Source: Metopolophium dirhodum (Eukaryota; Arthropoda; Insecta; Hemiptera; Aphididae). Taken from it: a stretch of 64,000 nt of DNA. Of this stretch, positions 22,812 through 33,753 are shown in pieces (position 1 is the first letter of the stretch; each line of letters begins with the position of its first letter). The notes under the pieces are model-generated. The model made no database searches. It saw only the letters and a program-made list of their open reading frames with translations, and had not been told where the DNA came from. Location of the stretch: assembly GCF_019925205.1 (NCBI RefSeq), contig NC_083566.1, forward strand, positions 7,502,001-7,566,000, in the 5' to 3' direction. Position numbers and translations under genes: made by a program.

Positions 22812-25464
22812 CTTAAAAATTCTATTTTGGAACTCAAACGGCATTAACCACAAACTTGACGAACTGCGCTCTTTAGCACTAAAACTGAAAACCGACATAA
22901 TCCTACTTAACGAAACCCACCTAAAACCCTCGGCCAGACTTCACATTCCTAACTTTTTTACGTACAGGAACGACCTGCCGCCCGTGCGGGGCTCGCCCGC
23001 CCACGGAGGCACGGCCGTTCTCGTCAACCGACGTATCGTTCACCAACCAGTTACCCTAAACACAACCATCCAAACCTCTTCCATCCTCGTACAACTCAAC
23101 GGCCACGAAGTACTTATTTCAGCCGTATACAAACCACCCGGAACCCTACTAACGACAAACGACCTCGACCTTTTGACAAAGAGTGCCGAATGGCAAATTT
23201 CGGCAGGCGACTTCAACGCCAAACATCCGCTGTGGTATAGCCACACGACTAACGCTGCCGGCCGTGTCCTCTTTGACCACGCACAACAATCGGACTACTC
23301 TGTAACTGCTCCCTCTTCTCCCACACATTTCCCGACATGCACACGATACAGACCTGACATACTCGACATCGCCCTCGTACGACTACCCTATCAAACCCAA
23401 ATCACTAACCTCAACGAACTATCTTCCGACCACAACCCCATTCTTCTAGATACACTCTGCACTCCGATCTCTTCTTCTCCACCGGTTACGAATCGGTTTA
23501 TTAACTGGAAAAAATACACGACAACTCTCGCGAACTTACCGAACTCAACCACTCAACCGACCAACGACCGTGAGTCTATCGACCTGGCAATCGAAAACCT
23601 CACAAAACATATCCAACAAGCGGTTGAATCCAGCGTATACGTACCGACACGCAAACACCCGTCCACTGTAGTACCAGACTACATTAAACTGGAAATACAA
23701 GACAAAAACCGTATACGCCGCGAATGGCAAATAAACCGCGACCCGACAATTAAACGACAACTAAACGCCAAAATATCTCTCATACGTACCTTACTCGCAA
23801 CGCACAACACTGACCAATGGGACATCTTTCTTAACTCACTAGACCACCAAGACGGTTCAATATACAAACTCAACAAATGTCTCTTACACAAACGTCCAGC
23901 ATCTCACCCACTAACCGGCCCCGACGGCCTAGTTTTTCCGGCCAACGAACGAGCAGAGCTGATAGCCGACTCGCTCGAACGTCAATTTCAAACAAACCCC
24001 GGCCCCGACTTACCAGACGTAACCGCTCACTCCCAGTACCTACAAGGCCTTGACATCACCCGATCTAACCTCTTTACCACTCCCGGCCAGATACAAGACA
24101 TAATTCGCAACCTTCGCAAAAAGAAAGCCCCAGGTGACGACCTCATCACCAACACGGCTCTTAAATTCCTACCGAACAACGTTATACTGTCCCTTACTCG
24201 GATCATCAACAGCGCCTTCAGAATCTGCTACTTTCCCCTTGCCTGGAAAAAAGCAGTCATCATCTCCATTCCCAAACCTGGCAAAGACCATAAACAACCC
24301 GAAAACTATAGACCAATCGCCCTCCTCTCCTCCCTGTCCAAAATTTACGAACGACTCATCCTCACCCACCTACAAGACAAACTCAAAAACAAAATCCGTC
24401 CCGAACAGTTCGCCTTCAGACCCGAACACTCGACCACACTACAACTAACCAAACTCACCCACCAACTGAGCGAAAACTTTAACAACGACTTAAACACTGC
24501 TTCCGTCTTCCTCGACGTGGAGAAAGCCTTCGACCGCGTCTGGCACGAAGGCCTACTCTACAAACTCTCCAAACTCAACATCTCGTTAGAAATCATAAAA
24601 ATCATCCAATCCTTTCTCACCGACCGTACTTTTACCACTAAAATCGAACACTCCTTCTCTACTACCAGACACGTACTCGCAGGAGTCCCTCAGGGCTCCT
24701 GTCTCTCACCGACGCTATACTTGACGTACATTAACGACATTCCAACGACTCCTAAAGCCAACCTCTCACTCTTCGCTGACGACACGATGTTCTTTACTAG
24801 TAACAAAAACCCCAAACGTGCAACCATACAACTACAACACCAACTCAACCTCGCGTCCAACTGGTTCCACAGGTGGCGAATCAAAATAAACCCGACCAAA
24901 ACAGTAGGCGTCCTCTTCGGGCGTTCTAATACAACCCACATTCCACCTCTAACCATCGATAACCAACCCGTTAACTGGTCAAAACAGGCCAAATACTTAG
25001 GCGTCACGATTGGACGTAAACTTACATTCAACCAACACATTCAAGACGTAACCAAAAAAGCTACCCGCGTCCGTGGTATGCTTTACCCCTTACTTAACCG
25101 TACCAGTCCCGTTCCGCTGAAAACAAAACTTAACATACTTAAACTCTACGTGACCCCTATACTTACATATGCTGGCTCTTCCTGGGCACCCTTTATCGGC
25201 CCCTCCCATTGGAGACGTATTGAATCCGTCCAAAACATCGGCATACGCACGATAACCGGTATGCCCACTATCGTTAGAAACTCGGCCCTTTTAAAATCAG
25301 CCAACTTCAAATCTATTCAAAATTCCATTTGCTCTCAATCAAAAACAATGTTCTACAAAAACTCTTTTTCCGAATACGATCATATCCGCCTCTTAGGTAA
25401 AACCCACTCCCCTCCAACCACCAAACGTTTACTCAAACCATACCCATTAAATTGGACTGACTAA
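22804..25464 (+). CDS. LINE ORF2 protein, copy 2 (endonuclease and reverse transcriptase)
   Basis: 886 residues, identical to copy 1. The endonuclease residues (E37, D136/N138/H141, D209/H210) and reverse transcriptase residues (D571, D659/D660) are all present. This is the downstream unit, followed by a 104-bp 3' UTR and the LTR remainder. Transcription read-through from copy 1 would give a two-unit RNA. Whether either copy is expressed cannot be seen here. Confidence 0.95.
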   Translation: MDNLKILFWNSNGINHKLDELRSLALKLKTDIILLNETHLKPSARLHIPNFFTYRNDLPPVRGSPAHGGTAVLVNRRIVHQPVTLNTTIQTSSILVQLNGHEVLISAVYKPPGTLLTTNDLDLLTKSAEWQISAGDFNAKHPLWYSHTTNAAGRVLFDHAQQSDYSVTAPSSPTHFPTCTRYRPDILDIALVRLPYQTQITNLNELSSDHNPILLDTLCTPISSSPPVTNRFINWKKYTTTLANLPNSTTQPTNDRESIDLAIENLTKHIQQAVESSVYVPTRKHPSTVVPDYIKLEIQDKNRIRREWQINRDPTIKRQLNAKISLIRTLLATHNTDQWDIFLNSLDHQDGSIYKLNKCLLHKRPASHPLTGPDGLVFPANERAELIADSLERQFQTNPGPDLPDVTAHSQYLQGLDITRSNLFTTPGQIQDIIRNLRKKKAPGDDLITNTALKFLPNNVILSLTRIINSAFRICYFPLAWKKAVIISIPKPGKDHKQPENYRPIALLSSLSKIYERLILTHLQDKLKNKIRPEQFAFRPEHSTTLQLTKLTHQLSENFNNDLNTASVFLDVEKAFDRVWHEGLLYKLSKLNISLEIIKIIQSFLTDRTFTTKIEHSFSTTRHVLAGVPQGSCLSPTLYLTYINDIPTTPKANLSLFADDTMFFTSNKNPKRATIQLQHQLNLASNWFHRWRIKINPTKTVGVLFGRSNTTHIPPLTIDNQPVNWSKQAKYLGVTIGRKLTFNQHIQDVTKKATRVRGMLYPLLNRTSPVPLKTKLNILKLYVTPILTYAGSSWAPFIGPSHWRRIESVQNIGIRTITGMPTIVRNSALLKSANFKSIQNSICSQSKTMFYKNSFSEYDHIRLLGKTHSPPTTKRLLKPYPLNWTD

Positions 25465-25568
25465 CATAACTGAACCTACCAATCAACCCCAAAATCCATC
25501 CACTAGTAGAGGCACAAGCCTGGAATAGTAAACGGCATAGCCACCCCTCCCAAAGCAAAGCAAAGCAA
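25465..25568 (+). other. 3' UTR and tail of LINE copy 2
   Basis: Matches the copy 1 3' UTR, then ends in CCC and AAAGCAAAGCAAAGCAA, so there are three full AAAGC units where copy 1 has one full unit plus a partial. Confidence 0.8.
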
Positions 25569-25579
25569 GGTCAAATCTA
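25569..25579 (+). repeat. 11-bp duplication GGTCAAATCTA, right
   Basis: Third copy, followed by TCCACCACACC of the LTR, while the LINE units continue with CATCCATCC. That change marks the boundary between element and target. Confidence 0.8.
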
Positions 25580-26408
25580 TCCACCACACCAGTCTTCAAC
25601 ATATCTTCTACAAGTCAACAAGCACTATAGAAGACCCGAAGACCTGAAGACCCGAAGACTATCAACGCAGCAGCAACACCGACCTGAACGACACCGGCGA
25701 AGCTGATCCGACCTAACCAGTCCACGACGACGCACCCTGAACGCACCGATCTAACGTGATCGCCCGATACCGCCGAGACTCAACAGTACCCGGCATACCT
25801 GGCTAATAAGCGCCACTTCACGGACCGACGACGCCAAGCCTACCGTGTACATCCAGCGATCGACGACAACGGATAGCCGCCACACCGGGACCTGATTGAC
25901 CCACCGACGGCAGAGTATAATATAATTATACTCCGGCGATCCATTACTGACAGTCCACCCGTTCAATCGAGTCCAGTCACACCGTTGGACGAATACCAAG
26001 ACACGCCGGGAACCGACTTCGCGACGTAACTTGGCCAATCGACTATTCAGCAAGCCGACAAGTAGTACTTCGTTCCCCCCTACGGCGAGCTTATTCGAGT
26101 TTCGCCGCGAGGAAGAACCGAACCCACACGACTTGCTCGAGTCCGTGCACGGACGGTTTCTACTCTCCCCTATTATTGTATTACTTCTACGAAACGTATA
26201 GGCAAGTCCCGACTATTGTTTTGCTCGCGCCTCTTCAGGCCCGAACCCGCCCGTCGCGGCCGCTTCCTTAAGCCTGCCGCGCGGCCCGGGATAACTTGCC
26301 CCGATCATTGTAAACATTACTTATTGGTTATATAATAAACGAATCATAACAATACACAACGCATTGGTATTTACGACACGGGACGTCACGAACAGACGCT
26401 CCGTATCA
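25580..26408 (+). other. 3' part of the solo LTR
   Basis: GC-rich DNA with an 8-bp tandem (GAAGACCC/GAAGACCT, 25630-25653), no conserved reading frame, a polyadenylation signal AATAAA at 26334-26339 and an end at CCGTATCA. It would contain the R and U5 regions. See the parent LTR entry for boundaries. Confidence 0.55.
26334..26339 (+). terminator. Polyadenylation signal in the LTR
   Basis: AATAAA about 70 bp before the proposed LTR end. It is the only canonical signal near this end and could also terminate LINE transcripts that read through their signal-less 3' ends. Confidence 0.45.
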
Positions 26409-26412
26409 CTGC

Positions 26413-28600
26413 ATATTATTACGGTTTATTGAAAATAAAATACAGTAAAAATAAAATACTTCTATAGCGCCTATGACTGGATAAAAAAAATCATAGTATT
26501 ATATATTGGCGTATATGTTGAGTGCTATGATCGACATAATAATAATAATATACCTTTAGGGGATGTCTTTATTCGCCCCAATACCGAGATACCGTCAAAA
26601 ACCGTATTCTTGCTGAAACCTCTTACATCACCACCGCTCCCACACCATTCCGGTTATTAATCCTTTCGACATCTACCACCTAATCCTATTCGTTTGAATG
26701 CTGATGACCGTGGATTATGTCCCAAGCTTAAAACAGATTTTGGTATATTATATTATAATATAATATAGAATATTGGTAATATATTATAATATAATATTGT
26801 ATACTGACGTGGCATAAGGAGATATTTTACTATCCATATTATTTTAGTGCTTTTAAAACGACAATTTTTTTATTATAATTTTAAAATCTCATAATTACTT
26901 CATTGGTATGATGTAGAGACAATACATTTTTTAAAAAGCTGAGATATATTATTATACTATTACATTTTGGGTGTTCCATGATGTTAAAATTTTCTCACAA
27001 AATAACTTTGGGATCATGGAAATAATTCTGCTACAGTGCTACCGTACTATACGAAAAAAGTAACAAAAATTACATATTTTTAACCTATAGGTAATGTGTT
27101 TATCGTATGTCACCTTTGGTCTATTTAGTTAATTGAAACAATAGTAATATTTGGTATTTTATTATAAAAAATAAAATATTATAATATCTGGAGTCTCAAG
27201 AGATTCGTTGGCATTTCATAATAAGAGTTTACAATAATTTTATTTTAAACAAAAAAAAAATACAATTAAATAACCTACCTACTAGAACCAGCTGGGAGTC
27301 TCCCTCGTAAATATATAAATCAAATGATTATTTCTCAAAAAAATACTTAGTAATAAATGTGAAGCAATGTTTTATTTTGTCAGTCATACTATTATTTTTT
27401 GTTATTAGTTATTACTTATTACATTTATTCATAACCATTGTTCGATTAAAAATTTAAAACACAAATCTCGTAAAGATATAATATTGTTTCTATATTTAAA
27501 AGTTACATAACTATAAAGATATATCAACACATAAAATATAATAAAAGTGGTTGTTGCCTTGATAGAATTATTGTTTTAGTAGAAAAACTCTTTGTTCGAA
27601 AATAGATATAGGTACCTGTTAACATTGTTTTAATACGTATTTATATTATTATTATGGATGGTTGGAAAAGTTTTCAATAAAAATTAAAAATTAAAAAATG
27701 TCATTGACCAAACTATTAATACCAGCCGTTGAGGATTCGAGTGTAGGTATACAAGCAATTACGATTAATTGAACAGAATAAAAATTACCATTAATGAGTT
27801 CTAATGGTACTAGGTATATTAATTAATATTTTTTTTTACTTTCAACAGATATTGTATATAGCTAATAGGTACTCGCCTATATTTAAATCTCTATAACATT
27901 ATTATTATTGTTGTTGTTGCAAATGTATATTGTATAGTTACATACGTATAATTTTGTTAAAAAAGTTTTTTTTTAAGTGACATATATTATCTTAAAATGT
28001 AAATTTTAGTTCTTATTAAAGCTTCCAGTAAACATTAAGTTATTAATTTATTATTACTGTATAGTGTATATAGCTTATGAATTATACCATATAAAATATA
28101 TACAACAGCTTGTAATATTAAACATCGTATATTTGTTTTGACCCTATACGCAGGTCTCTGTAAAAGTTTAAATTAAAGTAGTTTAGAATTCCTTCCTTGT
28201 TGGTAAGTCTTTCGTTGTATTACATAATAATTTGCACATTTATAGTTTCAAATCAAATCCGATAACTTTAAATAAAATACAATGGTTTATTAGATGCCTA
28301 ATTAACTATTATGAGATTATAAGTACCTTTAGTATACCTATACATTATGTGTCAACGATAAAAATAAACCAGAATCGTAACATTTTATTAAAATATCGAG
28401 TAGATTATATTAAGACTTGCATAAAATTGTTCATAAATACTAAAAATAATAAGATCTACTAACGTACCTAAAGAAAAAAAACCAAACAAATTAAAAAGTT
28501 TTAACACTTTTGAAAGCGTTTCTCATTTTGTTTTATATAGCACGTCACACTATTGCTGCAATATTCAACGGACGTAAATTTAACGACACGATTGATCATC
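26413..28600. other. AT-rich non-coding DNA
   Basis: No gene or element is recognised. It contains AT palindromes (about 26745-26800) and scattered simple repeats. Confidence 0.55.
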
Positions 28601-29459
28601 TTTGCTGTGCAAGAGAGTGTACGTATAAATATAAATATACGTATATGTATGTATCTATGTGTATGTGTATGTATAGGTATAATATATATGTTATGTTCTT
28701 AAGCGTCTCACTTCCGAGAGAGGAAGCAAGAGAGGGAGAGAAAAAAAGAGAGAGCATGAGAGCAGTGAAAATGTTTTTTTAAGTACGACAACGGGCGGTG
28801 GCGTAAAATAATGATCGATGGAAAAGTATGCGTTGATATATATACACGTTGATTACAATGAGTGCGATTCGACGAGGACGGCGAGACGCGGGACCGGCGT
28901 GAGTTCGAATGGTGATCGGGAGGGGTAGAAGAGAGTGTTATTTTTCGTCGAGTCGTTCTTATGCGCGATGGCAAAAACGAAAAAAAAAAATAAAAAAAAT
29001 ATAAGAAAAGTTTTAAGGCAGAGATCGAGAGAACACCCCTTTGTTTCCAATACACACGCAGCACATAAACGTTTTCTTGTCTCTACTTATTAAAACACTT
29101 CACATTTTTCTCTGCCTCGTTCATCTCTCCACTCGCCGCCACGGTCCACACAGCGCGCGCCGGGTCTCTGCTGCTAATTCTTTCTCTTTTTCGCACTATT
29201 TTTTATCTCCGTCTTTCTGCGTCGCGTCGTCTCTCCGTGCCATCGTCCGTCCGTCCGTCCGTCCGTCCGCCGTTTCTCTCACTCGACAACGGCGCACCGC
29301 GGTCTCTTTCTTTCTTTCTTTCTTCTCGCGTATATATTATATATACGTATACTCCAGATAATAAGATTCCGCAACGACTGTGGAAGAGTGCTGCATATAT
29401 AGCGACGGCACTGCAAGGGCGGGCGGAAACCACCCGGCGGGAGGGTGATGGTCGGAGGA

Positions 29460-29524
29460 TGGTAGGAGGGGTAGTAACACCGGAAGGGAAGGTGGCGGCG
29501 GCGGTGGCGGCGGCATCGGTGGAG
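29460..29524 (+). other. Possible first coding exon ending at a splice donor
   Basis: An ATG at 29460 opens 21 codons rich in Val, Ala and Gly that run to GGTGGAG followed by GTAAGC (29525-29530), a good 5' splice site. The upstream CT-rich island would suit a promoter. No acceptor can be assigned, an earlier short ATG frame exists at about 29450, and simple GGC repeats explain much of the openness. Confidence 0.2.
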
Positions 29525-30176
29525 GTAAGCCGAGGTCCGGGGCGCGCGCACTCATCAATATTCACGTCCCCTAACTTCCTCCACGTATGGCCCCGCCGGG
29601 GCCGCCACCCGCTATCCACTCTCCATCGTGTGTATATACTATATACATATATACACCGCCTCCACCACCTCCATCGTCACCGTCGTCGTCCACGCGCGTA
29701 TTTACGTGTGCATGTATATATATATATATATTTACTTTGTGTTTTTTAGTCTCCCGCGTCTTTTAAACACCCTCTGTCTGTTTCTTTTTCCCCGGGTCCG
29801 CTATATACTCATTAACTGTGCAAGACCTCCATCGATTTCTTTGATGATGACGGCAAACGAACGAAACTCTCTTTTGCCATCGCCACTGGTGTGTACCCTC
29901 CCCTCCGTTCCCCTTCGAAACACACACATACACACACCTCAACGTCGACCACGCCCAGCTAATTAGTTATTCTGCCCGTGAGCATTTTTTTACCACCCGT
30001 TCTCTGTCTGACGAACTCGTCTTAACCAACCACCACCCCTCCCTCCCATACAAATGTAGGTGCCTAGCACCCTAGCATGGTTAGCGAGTTGCACATATGC
30101 TATGATATTATATATCTACTATAATCGTAGTTTTCCCCACTTTTCTTTATTAATTTTATATCATATTATTTTATTG

Positions 30177-30179
<3 letters not shown>

Positions 30180-30257
<78 letters not shown>

Positions 30258-30275
30258 ATAGTAGTAGTACCATTG
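30180..30275. repeat. Compound ATT/AGT trinucleotide microsatellite
   Basis: A pure run of ATT units switches to AGT units with one AAT interruption. Reading frames over it are just Leu or Val runs and are not genes. Confidence 0.9.
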
Positions 30276-30299
30276 TTATTGTTATTATTCTATTAGAAA

Positions 30300-30999
30300 T
30301 CACCTGATATAAATCGAGTATAATATAATCGATATGTAATACTGAGCTAGTATAGTTTATCGAGTACGGTAAGCAATTATAATATATTATTATGATATAG
30401 AAAACACATTTTTTTTTATGTATACAATTAAAAAGGATATCAAACTTTTTTTTCTTCTTAGTATTTTTTCGGGTAATTATCTTATATACCTACTATATAC
30501 ACTATATAGTATATAGTATAACTTTCAAAAATAAAAGAAAGCTATTTCAGAGTCAATTAATTCAACTCGCACGAACTTTATATAATAAAGTTGATGTCAA
30601 GTTGGAAGCTTATTATTTTTGTACAATCGTTGTTAATACATTATATTAATTAATCATTCAAAACTATCAGCTATAATTTTTATTATTACTGCGTAAGTAT
30701 TTAAAAAAACCAAACGATACCAACATATTTCAACAACCTATGTTATGTAGTTTTTGGTGTCTCTTGATTTTCAAACCAATATTTAAAAAATAACTATAAA
30801 ATTGAGTCTCTTTAATTTTCTTCAATCAATATAGGTACCTAGTAATATTATACAGGTTCATATTATTATTTATCGTTTATCTCCTGAAAATAGTATAAAG
30901 GTAATTAACTATACTAATATATAAATCTTAAGAAAAAATATGACTTATACGATTATTATAAAACTATTCCTTTTAGATTATGTGTGAAACGATAAATGT
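30300..30999. other. AT-rich spacer
   Basis: No gene or element is recognised between the microsatellite and the minus-strand SINE. Confidence 0.5.
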
Positions 31000-31288
31000 G
31001 ATTTATTTATTTTTTATTATTAACTAACTCGTGGCAACTTAGGCCATTGGGTGGTTTGTAACTGTGGGGAAGGGTACTGTAGGTTTTTTAAACACTGTGT
31101 GTTTTAGTTTCGGCAGAATTTTCAAGGGGGCACCCGTAGGTATCTGCCATGCCCGTGTGGGGGGTGGCGGCCTCTCTCTCCAGACACCGCGACTGCCCAA
31201 AGAGAAGTGCCGCCCGTGGCCGAGGTTCGAACCGGCGACGGTGCGCGTCGCAACCGACGTCTTAGTCCGCTCGGCCAATCTATCCCCC
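31000..31288 (-). mobile_element. tRNA-derived SINE, copy 2 (full length)
   Basis: Read on the minus strand it starts GGGGGATAGAT at 31288, then the A-box TGGCCGAGCGGA (complement at 31266-31277) and the B-box GGTTCGAACC (complement near 31224-31233), so both halves of a tRNA-type polymerase III promoter are present. The body is GC-rich and about 190 bp. It ends with AATGGCCTAAGTTGCCA and an AT-rich tail, as in copy 1. The flanks share A/T-rich words, but no clean target duplication is visible. The head resembles tRNA-Ser/Leu. Confidence 0.85.
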
Positions 31289-33681
31289 GATTGATTTTTA
31301 TTTTGAGTAAATATAGTGATATTTGTTGATTATTTTATAAGTTAACTATCTCGGTAATCTCAATTAAAAGCAACAGTAAAGATATCAGAAAATTATTTTA
31401 AAATATTAAATTTGAATTAAGAAATTCTTTAGTTTTAACCAAACCTTATACATCATTATTTTTTAATGTTGTGAGTTATTATTAGTTTCAAGTCTATCTA
31501 CTATCCTATGCCAAGGTGGATGTAGCGATCGAATGCCCAACATGATGTGTCTTCATCATATTATCAATTTCATGAATTTTTTTATTTCAAAAGTTGTAAA
31601 ATTCAGCAATTGTCTGGGATTGTGTACTTTAAAAACAATTTACTTTTAGTTTTCATCTATTTTTTTATATCTTTAGATTTTCATTAAAAATTTAAAAATA
31701 TATAAATTCAATGTTGTACAGTGTACACAAAAGGAATATTTTATAAAATATGTTTACCTCAATTCTTTACTTAAAAAGTTTTTTAACTGTTAATGTGTTT
31801 AAAAGATTTTAATATACCAACCTATAATAAGGAATTGGTAAAAATAATTATTCTTGGAAACCAATACATGTTCAATCAAAAATTGAATATTTTGTTCAAA
31901 ACAAACACCTACATTATACGGTTTAATTATAATCTAATAATCTATTTATACCTACGTTATGGAATTTTAAACATTATAAAATTAATAATTCTAGAGTGGT
32001 TGTAACTACGAAAGAAATTTAGGTCATAAATCACATTCTATGGGTTTTTTAACAGTTCATTTTTGTTATTATGCAAATGTTAAATTTAATAGCTTTTAAA
32101 TGCATTATTTAATATTTTACACCACCGGTAAAAATTATATTATTGTCCAACATATCCCTACATAGTTCCTGTAATAATATAGGACATTTATAGGACCTAC
32201 TTAATCCTTAGGTTTAAAAAATTCAAATAATATTTTTTCATTCTGTGAAATGTTTATATGATTATTTATGATATAAATTAATGTTTATAGCATTCAAACC
32301 TTATCATAGAAAAACTAAAATTTGTTAATTTCATTATACTTAGTTTCTCAAGTATTAAAGTACCTTTACATACCTAGGTGACATATTATTATAATTTGCA
32401 ATGTCTCAAAGGTATACTTTTTATGTGGTTTGTGTCATATGTGACCTACTAAATATATACCTACCAAATCGTTTCTTATTTTCCAGTTATGTATAAGAAA
32501 AAAATATTTTTCTTACTGTATTATATATGTGCAATCATCTCCAAAACTAATAGAATTACCTATTAAGGTTCTATCGGGTATTGGATCAACAATATTAATT
32601 TATTTTTTCACTTTGACTATCACATATCAAAAAAAATTTTTTGGTGAACAAGTAATTTCAAACAATAATTGTTTAGGATGAGGAACACATTAAGTAAACA
32701 AAACAAATGGTACAATTCTGTTTTAATTTGTTTTTACTTGCTGCAGTCAAAAGAAAAAATAAAACATTATACACTATTATACGTAGAAAATATGTGTAAT
32801 GTCGACTGCCTAATTGTATTGGAAAATTGCATGTCCTGTGTATCATAACAATAATATCATCAACTGAAGCGAAGAAAGAAATGACAGACTATAATGAATA
32901 TATAGATACAGTATTGATAACCACTCTTGCGACCCGCAAAAGCATCTGGTGCGCAAAGCAATATACTACAGACTATTATAAGACACTATATTATAAACGA
33001 CGAATACCAAAGCCACCGTCACAATTCACAAAGAAGATAACAAAATAAATGCAATAACCATAATAATATAAACGATAAGGTCTTTGGTCTATCGATAGTC
33101 GCGCGATAGTAATAACTGTATACTTACTTACTCTTTTTTTTTTCCTATGTACGAATTCAACGGTGAACACAAAATGTGGGTATAATATATTATACCTAAC
33201 CTACATGCTTTGCCTGATATGATATTTTGCTATTTCTAGTTAATAATTTAATTTATATACTTATAATCACTAATCAGAAAAAAACATAAAGGTGAATTTC
33301 CCCTCTTTTTATATTTATTTTTTCATTAATTAAATGCATTCGATAAATCTATTTCAAAACGAGCGCATAACTTAATAAAATGTAATTTTATTCAAAGCAA
33401 TCCGGTAAATTTGAATTAGTCCAGATGTCTTTGAGAGTTACGACATGAAGTGTCGCTTTCACAGCGGAAGGAGTTTAATTTAATTGGAAAAAGAATATGA
33501 AACAGAAAAGAAAAATATTGCTCTTTGAATTTTATTCTCAAATCTAAAAAGACAAATGCACAAGTGTCGATGAATAATAATATGAAAGAAAAAGAAGCAT
33601 GCGCTCGCAAACAACGAAATAAGTAATTTTGTTATTTTCCAACTATCGAACATACTTAAACAGTTGTTATTATTCATGAGG
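31289..33681. other. AT-rich non-coding DNA
   Basis: No gene is recognised. A plus-strand frame at about 32860-33048 (ending in a Lys/Pro-rich segment) is less AT-biased but matches nothing I know. Confidence 0.5.
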
Positions 33682-33753
33682 ATTTACTTTGAAAAAACAT
33701 TCGACAGAATAATATGCTAGAAGCTCTTATATAAGATTGCGCAAGGATATGGC
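33682..33753 (+). pseudogene. Reverse-transcriptase motif relic
   Basis: In one plus frame the translation reads like the first catalytic block of a non-LTR reverse transcriptase: FEKTFDRI, then C, an in-frame stop at 33718-33720, then KLLYKIAQGYG. The usual form is an Asp-x-x-KAFDR segment followed by KLL. The match is short and already broken, so this is at most a decayed LINE fragment, and a chance resemblance is possible. Confidence 0.35.

Larger units (their letters stand above)
21100..25568 (+). mobile_element. Jockey-clade LINE, full-length copy 2
   Basis: A 4469-bp second unit in the same orientation, offset by 4474 bp from copy 1. Both ORFs and the antisense and 5' UTR translations agree with copy 1, so divergence is close to zero. 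The 3' tail is 6 bp longer (AAAGCAAAGCAAAGCAA). It contains ORF1 at 21546-22811 and ORF2 at 22804-25464. Confidence 0.93.
16338..26408 (+). mobile_element. Probable solo LTR split by the LINE dimer
   Basis: The two outer segments, 16338-16625 and 25580-26408, read as one LTR of about 1.12 kb once the 8954-bp insertion is removed. Support is a start of TGTAACGG and an end of CCGTATCA (TG...CA, imperfect inverted repeat, six of eight), the CTGC target duplication, a TATA box at 16592-16599, an AATAAA signal at 26334-26339, and a GC-rich region unlike its surroundings. No primer-binding site, polypurine tract, gag or pol follows, so it looks like a solo LTR left by LTR-LTR recombination. The superfamily (Ty3/gypsy or BEL) is not determined. 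A start at about 16173 (TGATAC) is the main alternative. Confidence 0.6.
28601..30300. other. CT/GC-rich island with microsatellites
   Basis: This block contrasts with the AT-rich flanks. It has a GA-rich tract (28721-28760), a CT-rich tract (about 29045-29330), (CCGT) units at about 29243-29270, (CTTT) units at about 29305-29325, a GC-rich patch (29400-29610) and a compound ATT/AGT microsatellite at about 30180-30275. It resembles an arthropod promoter or 5' untranslated region. A splice-donor-like site is described separately at 29525. No protein is recognised. Confidence 0.45.

Noticed and set aside
16615..25579. LINE dimer as an assembly artefact
   Set aside because: Not excluded, but the two 3' tails differ in length and each joint has its own proper junction, which a simple duplicated contig would not produce.
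31039..31294. Protein-coding frames at 31.0-31.3 kb on both strands
   Set aside because: They are translations of the SINE body.
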